Positions 5,866 through 11,204 of a stretch of 11,204 nucleotides of DNA are shown piece after piece. Position numbers and translations under genes: made by a program. A model generated the notes under the pieces. That model saw only the letters and a program-made list of their open reading frames with translations. It did no database searches and had not been told where the DNA came from. Source of the stretch: Thermoanaerobaculia bacterium. Its GTDB lineage: Bacteria > Acidobacteriota > Thermoanaerobaculia > Gp7-AA8. Numbering within the stretch: position 1 is the first letter of the stretch; the number at the start of each line of letters is the position of its first letter. The stretch covers positions 1 through 11,204 of the forward strand of contig JAMPYE010000100.1 of the NCBI GenBank assembly GCA_023700825.1, in the 5' to 3' direction.

Positions 5866-6693
5866 TCAATGAACGACGATCGACGCGTATCCCACGACGT
5901 AGCCGTAGTCGCCGCTCACGTCTCCCGACGTGGCGTGGCGGACCAGGGTTGCTCCGGTCGCGCCCAGCCGGTTTGCGGCGATCAGCATCGTGGTCGCCGG
6001 GATGAAGCCGCACATCGAGATGTCCTCTGCGATGACCACGTTCCAAAGCGTCTCGGGGTTGAGCTGCAGGATCTCGTCGATCGCGCGCTGGTCTTTCTTC
6101 AGTGTCGTCTTCTGATCGAGGTAGTGGTTCATGTCGGAGCTCGCCAGGATCCCGATCGTCTCACCCCGTTTCCTGTGCTCGTCGATGACCCGCGCGATCG
6201 CTCCGCCCGCCTCGGCGCAGACGTCGTACGACGGCGTGGCCATGCAGACGGGGACGAATGTGAAGCGGTCTCCGAGCAGGTGTTGGAGCAGGGGCAGCTG
6301 CACCTCGAGCGAGTGCTCGCGCGCGTGCGCGGTGCTGTCCTCCACGAAGACGGGTGATGTCTGGCGGAGCTCGGCGGCGAGGGGCTCGTCGACGCGGACG
6401 CGGCCCAGCGGCGTGAGCCACGCCCCTTCGGAGTTGATCGCGGTGCCCTTGCCCCGCCCCGTGTGGTTCGGGCAGAGGATGATGAGGCGCGATGGGAGCG
6501 TGACGCTTGCGTACAAGGCCGCGGCGACATGGCCGCTGTACATGAGCCCGGCGTGGGGAACGATCGCGCCGATCATCGGGAGCTTGTGCTCGACGGGAAC
6601 CGATGCCTTGTCGAAGCACTCGGAGACCTGGCTCGAGAGTCGCGCGGGGCTCCCCTCGTAAAAGGTGCCGGCGACGGCAGGATGGCGGTCCAT
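5866..6693 (-). CDS. MEMO family protein (AmmeMemoRadiSam system protein B)
   Basis: This 275-residue protein is a full-length MEMO homologue, related to class III extradiol dioxygenases. Motifs seen are HPAVAGTFY (4-12), VPHAG (45-49, His47), CPNHTG (74-79, His77), EHSLEVQLP (126-134), SSDMNHY (185-191, His190) and DISMCGF (224-230, Cys228). His47, His77 and Cys228 match the metal-site residues of human MEMO1 (His49, His81, Cys244). The start at 6693 is fixed by the conserved N-terminus and a strong Shine-Dalgarno. The frame runs on to 6777 but only through repeat DNA. Bacterial MEMO genes often sit with AMMECR1 and radical SAM genes, but neither is in this window. The gene is bracketed by inverted copies of the hairpin repeat. 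Its molecular role in bacteria is unclear. Confidence 0.93.
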   Translation of the reverse strand: MDRHPAVAGTFYEGSPARLSSQVSECFDKASVPVEHKLPMIGAIVPHAGLMYSGHVAAALYASVTLPSRLIILCPNHTGRGKGTAINSEGAWLTPLGRVRVDEPLAAELRQTSPVFVEDSTAHAREHSLEVQLPLLQHLLGDRFTFVPVCMATPSYDVCAEAGGAIARVIDEHRKRGETIGILASSDMNHYLDQKTTLKKDQRAIDEILQLNPETLWNVVIAEDISMCGFIPATTMLIAANRLGATGATLVRHATSGDVSGDYGYVVGYASIVVH

Positions 6694-6700
6694 GACGTGC

Positions 6701-6708
6701 CCTCCTTC
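6701..6708 (-). promoter_or_regulatory. strong Shine-Dalgarno of the MEMO gene
   Basis: On the minus strand GAAGGAGG stands seven bases before the ATG at 6693. It decides this start over the in-frame ATGs at 6720 and 6777, the latter being inside repeat copy B. It is the strongest ribosome binding site in the window. Confidence 0.8.
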
Positions 6709-6743
6709 GGGGATGAGCATAGCGCGTTCGGAGCCGGAGGGAA

Positions 6744-6947
6744 GGGGCGAAAGACGAGAGGCGACGAGCAGGCTCATGTGGAGTGCGAAAGCGCAGCTTC
6801 CGCCCCTACGCGCGGAAGCGAAGCTTCCGCTCTAATCGCGGCTGCGTACCAGGGCGCCGAAGCTGCGCTTCGGCGAGGAAGGGCGGAAGCTTCGCTTCCG
6901 CACTCCACACAGACCTGCCCCTCGCCTATCGCCTATCGCCTGCCTCT
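6744..6947. repeat. four-hairpin intergenic repeat element, copy B
   Basis: This lies between the divergent MEMO and mglA genes. Left edge: degenerate heptamers GGGGCGA, AAGACGA, GAGGCGA (6744-6764). Right edge: CCTCGCC, TATCGCC, TATCGCC (6920-6940). Terminal inverted repeats are TGTGGAGTGCG (6777-6787) and CGCACTCCACA (6899-6909), exact complements. Four hairpins with triplet loops follow one another: 6785-6803 (one mismatch, loop GCA), 6812-6830 (8 bp, GAA), 6855-6875 (9 bp, TGC) and 6883-6901 (8 bp, TTC). The inner end (6768-6787) matches the inner end of copy A (5826-5845) in inverted orientation at 19 of 20 bases. Open frames here are false products of the hairpins. Confidence 0.88.
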
Positions 6948-6952
6948 AAACA

Positions 6953-6978
6953 CCGAACGCCGCTTGCGCGGCGTTCGG
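6953..6978. promoter_or_regulatory. perfect 11-bp GC-rich hairpin upstream of mglA
   Basis: CCGAACGCCGC (6953-6963) and GCGGCGTTCGG (6968-6978) form a perfect stem with a TTGC tetraloop. No T-run follows on the plus strand, and on the minus strand only TGTTT follows, so it is at best a weak terminator. It follows copy B by six bases but lacks the GAAGC-NNN-GCTTC pattern of that element. The rest of the 538-base gap (6694-7231) shows no gene. Confidence 0.6.
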
Positions 6979-7012
6979 GCCCGGGCGGGAAGCCTCGTGC
7001 TTGAAGGCGTGC

Positions 7013-7037
7013 GGGTTGAACTAACCCCGTTCGGGTT
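7013..7037 (+). promoter_or_regulatory. GGGTT/AACCC/GGGTT alternating stem segment
   Basis: GGGTT (7013-7017), AACCC (7023-7027) and GGGTT (7033-7037) are spaced by five bases each, so the middle segment can pair with either outer one, giving two exclusive 5-bp hairpins. It lies in the 5' region of mglA about 195 bases before its start. The stems are short and no known riboswitch is recognised. It may be chance. Confidence 0.25.
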
Positions 7038-7231
7038 GGCGCATTTTGTGAGGGTCTTCTTCTGCCTCGGCGTGGAGGGAAGATTCGCCTCGCTCCTGCC
7101 CGGGTAACTGCTCCGGCGGCAACTATGACACCGCCGTCCCGCCGTTTCAACTCGCGCCGGGCCGGGGCGCCCGCGCCTGGGGATGGTGCTAAGCTTGCGC
7201 TTCAACGTCGGCGGTCGAAACGGGAGGCGAG

Positions 7232-8398
7232 ATGGTTCTCATCAACAAGGCCATCAACGAGATCACGGTCAAGCTGGTCTATTACGGGCCGGGCCTCTGC
7301 GGAAAGACGACGAACCTCGAGAAGGTCTACCAGAACCCCAAAATGTCGAACAAGGGGAAGATGATCTCGATGGCGACCGAGACCGATCGCACTCTCTTCT
7401 TCGACTTCATGCCGATGGAGCTCGGCACGATCGGCGGACAGAAGGTTCGCGTCCAGCTCTACACCGTCCCGGGGCAGGTCTTCTACGACGCGACGCGCAA
7501 GCTCGTCCTTCGCGGCGCGGATGGCGTCGTCTTCGTCGCGGACTCTCAGGCGTCGATGCGCGAGTCGAACATCGACAGCCTCGAAAACCTCAAAACGAAC
7601 CTCCGCATCAACCGCCTCGACCCGAACAAGATCCCGATCGTCTTCCAGGCGAACAAGCGCGACCTTCCCGGCGTCTCCTCGGTCGAGGAGATGAAGATCT
7701 ACATGAACACGGGGAACGCGCCGATCGTCGAGGCCTCGGCGATCAGCGGCGTCGGCGTGACGCAGACGCTGCGCGCCGCCGTCACGCTGATGCTCGAGAA
7801 CATCAAGAACAACGTCGACCTCACGCTCTACGACGGACCCGAGCTCAAGCGGCCCGACATGAAGGCTGGCTCCGGCGTGACCGCGTCGTCCGCGGGGGTG
7901 CCGAAGGTCGGGGTCGGAGGGAAGACGGCGCCCGTTGCCGCGCCGCCGCCCGCCGCGGCGCCTGCGCCGCGCCCTGCGCCGCCAGTCGCGGCAGTTCCAC
8001 CGCCGCCGGCTCCGTCTGCGAGCCCGTTCGAGGTTCCCGACGCGTCGGCGTTTGCGGAGATCGACGACGAAGTCGCGGAGACGCCGGCGATGATCGCCAC
8101 GCCCTTCGTCGACGAGGTCGAACCGTTCGCCGACGCCGGAGGCGCGATCGCGGAGGTCGAGCCATCGCCGTTCGACGAAGATGAGCTTCCGCTGGGCGCG
8201 GTCGCGAGCGCGGACGAGAGCCCGTTCGACGCCGCGATGCTCGAGCACGTGGCGCCGGTCGAGGTTGCCGCGCCTCAGGACGACATGCTTCTGTTCGCGC
8301 TGCTCGAGAGCTCTCGAGCCGTCGTGCGGCAGCTCGAGGCGGCGCTCGAAGCTGCGCGCCATCACGAGCAGGAAATCCTCCGAAGGCTCGGCAATTGA
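7232..8398 (+). CDS. mglA: MglA-like Ras-superfamily GTPase with long C-terminal extension
   Basis: Residues 1-195 form a complete MglA GTPase, the polarity and motility switch of gliding or type IV pilus bacteria. Motifs seen are P-loop GPGLCGKT (19-26), ATETDRTLFFDF (48-59, with Arg53), TVPGQ (78-82, Gln82), FVADS (101-105) and NKRD (141-144). Arg53 and Gln82 match the catalytic residues known in Myxococcus and Thermus MglA. The usual length is about 195 residues, and here 193 more follow: a Pro/Ala-rich linker (about 225-263), an acidic stretch with repeated PF motifs (264-340) and a C-terminal amphipathic helix (352-388). GGAGG stands four bases before the ATG. No mglB (roadblock) gene is adjacent. 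The methyltransferase follows after 30 bases in the same frame. Confidence 0.9.
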   Translation: MVLINKAINEITVKLVYYGPGLCGKTTNLEKVYQNPKMSNKGKMISMATETDRTLFFDFMPMELGTIGGQKVRVQLYTVPGQVFYDATRKLVLRGADGVVFVADSQASMRESNIDSLENLKTNLRINRLDPNKIPIVFQANKRDLPGVSSVEEMKIYMNTGNAPIVEASAISGVGVTQTLRAAVTLMLENIKNNVDLTLYDGPELKRPDMKAGSGVTASSAGVPKVGVGGKTAPVAAPPPAAAPAPRPAPPVAAVPPPPAPSASPFEVPDASAFAEIDDEVAETPAMIATPFVDEVEPFADAGGAIAEVEPSPFDEDELPLGAVASADESPFDAAMLEHVAPVEVAAPQDDMLLFALLESSRAVVRQLEAALEAARHHEQEILRRLGN

Positions 8399-8428
8399 CG
8401 CCGGGCCGCCCCGGAACGGAGTGAGCCT

Positions 8429-9142
8429 TTGACCTGGTACCGCGAGTGGTTCGGCGAGGATTACCTCGAGCTTTATTCGTATCGCGACGCGGAGGAGGCG
8501 CGGCAGCAGACCGCGTTTTTTCGCGATCTCTTCGGCCCGCTCGACGGGACGATTCTCGATCTCGCCTGCGGCATGGGACGGCACGTCGACGAACTGCGCA
8601 ACCTCGGCTACTCCGTCTCCGGCTGCGATCTCTCGTACGTGCTGCTCAGGCACGGCATCGGAAAGCATGGAACGATGCCGCTCGCGCGCGCCGACATGCG
8701 CGCGCTGCCGTTCCTCACCGAGTCGTTCGCGGGGCTCGTCAATTTCTTCACGAGCTTCGGTTACTTCGAGTCTCCGGAGGAGGACGCGCAGACGATCGGC
8801 GAGATGCGGCGCGTGCTGCGCCCAGGGGCGCCGGTGCTCTTCGACTACCTCAACGTCTGGCGCGAGCTCGACCGACTCGTCGAGCGCGAGGAGCGCGCGG
8901 TCGACGGCGAGAGTGTGCTGATCGAGCGCTGGTACGATGCGGTCTCGAGCACGTTTAACAAAAGAATCACAATGGGCGGGCGGCGCTTCATCGAGCGTGT
9001 GCGAGGATACGACGTCGACGAGATGCAGCGTCTCTTCGGCGAGGCGGGCTTCTCGATCCGGAACGTCTTCGGCGACTTCGCCGGCGCGCCGTTCAACGAC
9101 AGCAGCCCGCGCCTGATCCTGTCCGGAATCCGAAACCCATGA
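8429..9142 (+). CDS. class I SAM-dependent methyltransferase, candidate thiol-pathway enzyme
   Basis: This is a 237-residue Rossmann-fold methyltransferase. Motif I is DLACGMGRH (44-52), the acidic end of strand beta-2 is GCDLS, motif II/III regions are ADMRALPF and NFFTSFGYF, and the later part MRRVLRPGAPVLFDYLNV is typical of Methyltransf_11/25 domains. The start is TTG at 8429: GGAG (8418-8421) stands seven bases upstream, and the GTG at 8421 runs into a stop at once. The stop overlaps the bshC start (ATGA, 9139-9142), so the two are probably translated together. The bshB1 gene follows, so bacillithiol or an intermediate is a likely substrate, for example as in N-methyl-bacillithiol synthesis in Chlorobaculum. 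The fold is certain; the substrate is inferred from position only. Confidence 0.88.
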   Translation: MTWYREWFGEDYLELYSYRDAEEARQQTAFFRDLFGPLDGTILDLACGMGRHVDELRNLGYSVSGCDLSYVLLRHGIGKHGTMPLARADMRALPFLTESFAGLVNFFTSFGYFESPEEDAQTIGEMRRVLRPGAPVLFDYLNVWRELDRLVEREERAVDGESVLIERWYDAVSSTFNKRITMGGRRFIERVRGYDVDEMQRLFGEAGFSIRNVFGDFAGAPFNDSSPRLILSGIRNP

Positions 9143-10707
9143 CCGACTCCACGCGCACGCTCCTCGAGCTTCCGCTCGCGTCGTACCCCGGCATGAAGGG
9201 CTACGCGCTCGACCTCGTCCTCGGCAGGGGCGAGGCACGCGCGCTCGGCTCGCGCCACGATTCGGTGGGGCTGCGCCCGCCGTCCCTCGATCGTTCCGCG
9301 CTCGCGTCCTCGCTCGCAGCGTCGAACCTGGCGTGGGGAAACGACGTCGCGGCGCAGCTTGCCGCGTGGAGCGCGGGACGCAGCGTCGCGATCGTTGCTG
9401 GCCAGCAGGTCGGCTTCGCGGGAGGGCCGCTGCTGACGATCTCCAAGATCGCCTCGCTGCTCAACCTGCGAGCCTCGCTCGCCGCGCGCGGCATCGCCGC
9501 GACCGCGTTCTTCTGGATGGCGACCGAGGATCACGACTTCGGCGAAGTCGCGACGCTCGACTGGCCCGGGAGCGAATCGGTCGCGAAGATTCGATGTCCA
9601 CACCCGACCGGAATGCCGCGGGCGGTCGGCGCGCTGCCGGTCCCCGCATCCCTTCGCTCCCGCATCGCCGATCTCGCGGGGCTCGTCGACACCGACTGGC
9701 TGCGTGACGGCGTAACCTTCCGCGATTCCTTCGCGACCCTCGTCTCTTCCCTGTTTGCGGGAAGAGGTCTCGTCCTCGTCGATTCTCTCGATCCCGAGCT
9801 TCGTCGCGCGGGCGCGCCGCTGCTGCGGTCCATGTTAGACGCGATCGGCGAGCTCGAGTCGGGGATCGTGGAACGGAGCGCGGTCGTGCAGGGCGCCGGC
9901 TACGCTCCACAAGTCGTTCCCGGGCCCGACGGGCACTACTCGCTTCTCTATCTGCTCGGCCGGCACGGCGAGCGGCTCGCGTTGCGGCGCGAGGACGGCG
10001 GCTGGCGCGCGGGAGATTCGCCGCTCGCCGATGGCACGCTCGAGAGGACGCTCCACGAGAGCCCGGAGCGCATCTCGACCGGCGCGCTCATGCGGCCGCT
10101 GCTGCAGGACTTCGTCTTCGAGCCAGCGGTCTTCGTCGGCGGACCCGCGGAAGTCGCCTACTACGCGCAGCTCGTGCCGTTGCACACGCGGCTCGGCGTG
10201 AGGCCGCCTCACGTGGCGCTCCGCGCGCACGTGCGGGGTGCCGAGGAGAAAGTACGGCGCGCGATCGATCGCTACGGCCTCGAGGCGAGCGAGCTCGCGC
10301 TGCCCGGGGACGAGATCCTCGCGCGGCGCGAGGACGGCGCGATCGAAGCGCTGCGCCGGAACGTCGACGCGCTCTCGTCCGGGATCGCAGAAGCAGCGCG
10401 GCCGGTCGCCGAACGGATCCTCGAGGCCGATCGCTCGATGGAGCGCTCCGTGCGGCGCACGCTGCGGCGGCTCGAGTTCCACGCGCGGCGGCTCGAGGCG
10501 CGCGGCGTGCGCGCGCTTGCGCGGCGCGATGGCGATCGTCACCGCGCCGTCACGCGGCTCGCGAACGCGCTCTTCCCCGACGGTGTCCCTCAGGATCGGA
10601 GGATCTCGTGGCTGCGACTGTGGCTCGACCACGGCGACGCGCTCGCCACTCGTCTCGTCGAGCTCGCCGAGCCGGACAGCGGCGTTTACAGGATCACAGG
10701 AGTCTGA
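9139..10707 (+). CDS. bshC: bacillithiol biosynthesis cysteine-adding enzyme BshC
   Basis: This 522-residue protein is close to the usual length of BshC (about 540), the enzyme that joins cysteine to glucosaminyl-malate in the last step of bacillithiol synthesis. Hallmarks seen are GQQVGFAGGP (88-97) with LLTISKIASLLNL, FFWMATEDHDF (124-134, acidic/His cluster at 130-133), the segment LMRPLLQDFVFEPAVFVGGPAEVAYYAQL, and a long charged helical region in the last third, as in the coiled coil of Bacillus BshC. The ATG overlaps the methyltransferase stop by four bases, and no clear Shine-Dalgarno is seen, which fits coupled translation. The next gene encodes the deacetylase of the same pathway. 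BshA is not in the window. Confidence 0.95.
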   Translation: MTDSTRTLLELPLASYPGMKGYALDLVLGRGEARALGSRHDSVGLRPPSLDRSALASSLAASNLAWGNDVAAQLAAWSAGRSVAIVAGQQVGFAGGPLLTISKIASLLNLRASLAARGIAATAFFWMATEDHDFGEVATLDWPGSESVAKIRCPHPTGMPRAVGALPVPASLRSRIADLAGLVDTDWLRDGVTFRDSFATLVSSLFAGRGLVLVDSLDPELRRAGAPLLRSMLDAIGELESGIVERSAVVQGAGYAPQVVPGPDGHYSLLYLLGRHGERLALRREDGGWRAGDSPLADGTLERTLHESPERISTGALMRPLLQDFVFEPAVFVGGPAEVAYYAQLVPLHTRLGVRPPHVALRAHVRGAEEKVRRAIDRYGLEASELALPGDEILARREDGAIEALRRNVDALSSGIAEAARPVAERILEADRSMERSVRRTLRRLEFHARRLEARGVRALARRDGDRHRAVTRLANALFPDGVPQDRRISWLRLWLDHGDALATRLVELAEPDSGVYRITGV

Positions 10708-10708
10708 A

Positions 10709-11204
10709 ATGAAGAACACGAAGGTCGACTACCTCTTCTTCGGAGCGCATCCCGATGACGCCGAGATCGGCTGCGGCGGTACGATGCTCGAGGCGGTCGC
10801 GAAGGGAAAGAAGTTCGGGCTCGTCGACCTCACGCGCGGCGAGATGGGCACGCGAGGCACTCCGCAGACACGACTTCACGAATCGCTCGGGGCAGCGCGC
10901 GTTCTCGGCGCGCTCTTCCGCCTTCAGCTCGATTTCGGCGACGGCAACCTGCGCGGCGGACGAGAGGAAGAGCTCGAGGTCGTCTCGATCATCCGCAAGC
11001 ACAGGCCGGCGATCGTGTTCGCGCCGTACCCCGACGACCGCCACCCCGATCACACGCGCACCGGGCGGCTCGTCACCGAGGCGAGTTTCTATGCGGGGCT
11101 GGCGAAGATCGAGACGGACCAGGCGCCGCACCGGCCGCAGGCGGTCGTCTATTACATGCAGAACTACACGCAGCAGCCGACCTTCGTCGTCGACCCGACG
11201 GCGA
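10709..11204 (+). CDS. bshB1: bacillithiol biosynthesis deacetylase BshB1 (3' end outside window)
   Basis: The first 165 codons are present and the window ends inside the gene; family members have roughly 230-240 residues. It is a PIG-L/LmbE-type zinc deacetylase that removes the acetyl group of GlcNAc-malate before BshC acts. The N-terminal GAHPDDAEIGCGG (12-24) holds zinc ligands His14 and Asp17 and the catalytic Asp16. DLTRGEMGTRGT (40-51) is typical of BshB1, and RHPDH (111-115) supplies the third ligand, His115. The start has AGGAG (10698-10702) six bases upstream inside the bshC tail, with one base between the bshC stop and this ATG. No internal stop is seen. Its place next to bshC makes the BshB1 assignment much safer than a general LmbE call. 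Confidence 0.94.
   Translation, partial: MKNTKVDYLFFGAHPDDAEIGCGGTMLEAVAKGKKFGLVDLTRGEMGTRGTPQTRLHESLGAARVLGALFRLQLDFGDGNLRGGREEELEVVSIIRKHRPAIVFAPYPDDRHPDHTRTGRLVTEASFYAGLAKIETDQAPHRPQAVVYYMQNYTQQPTFVVDPTA

Noticed and set aside
6691..6777. Upstream start of the MEMO gene at 6777 or 6720
   Set aside because: The extra residues come from repeat copy B or the ribosome binding site region; GAAGGAGG and the conserved N-terminus fix the start at 6693.
5671..6947. Composite transposon or insertion sequence
   Set aside because: No transposase and no target duplication was found; the heptamers at the two ends are inverted to each other, so they are not target duplications.
6783..7004. Small frame with repeated RKRSFR peptide, and a matching one at 5655-5837
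   Set aside because: They are translations of the hairpin stems in copies A and B and run across the palindromes; no ribosome binding site or conserved domain.
7050..7071. Fragment resembling the end of the MerR gene (19 of 22 bases match 5272-5293; both encode PRQKKTL on the minus strand)
   Set aside because: The match is very short and flanks do not agree, so a decayed duplicate cannot be supported.
7202..9238. Minus-strand open frame of 678 codons
   Set aside because: It is antisense to mglA and the methyltransferase, both of which have complete catalytic motifs; its sequence is low-complexity Arg/Val/Glu.

Overview
The window is high-G+C bacterial chromosome with ten complete protein genes, one gene cut by the right edge, no RNA genes and no transposase. 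A complete bshC followed by a bshB1-type deacetylase, a long-tailed MglA GTPase, a MEMO protein and several intergenic heptamer repeats together suggest Acidobacteriota or a similar Gram-negative phylum that makes bacillithiol. This placement is inference, because no marker gene is present.

Layout, left to right. (1) 116-2976, minus strand: Ppx/GppA phosphatase, SixA-type histidine phosphatase and a class II aldolase-like enzyme, read in that order with a 20-base overlap and then a 4-base gap. (2) 3128-5231, plus strand: an unrecognised 75-residue protein, an LpxL-like acyltransferase and an Alg5-like family 2 glycosyltransferase, plausibly an envelope-building set. The acyltransferase start codon lies in a strong hairpin. 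The glycosyltransferase start codon lies at the end of a tandem heptamer repeat with no Shine-Dalgarno. (3) 5221-6693, minus strand: a MEMO protein upstream of a small MerR-type regulator whose 3' end overlaps the glycosyltransferase. (4) 7232-11204, plus strand: mglA, a SAM-dependent methyltransferase, bshC and bshB1, tightly packed and probably one transcript.

The two most interesting signals are these. First, a methyltransferase shares a 4-base ATGA overlap with bshC and is followed by bshB1. That makes it a good candidate for modifying bacillithiol, for example by N-methylation as known from Chlorobaculum. Second, two related non-coding elements (5671-5859 and 6744-6947) each hold four consecutive hairpins with triplet loops. 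The stems vary between hairpins while base-pairing is kept. Each element is bounded by TGTGGAGTGCG-type inverted ends and by degenerate heptamer tracts. They bracket the MEMO gene in inverted arrangement and look like a non-autonomous repeat family.

Three different heptamer families (CAGCATT, AAATCCG and GCGATAG/TATCGCC-like) occur between genes and account for several spurious open frames. No convincing rho-independent terminator was seen.
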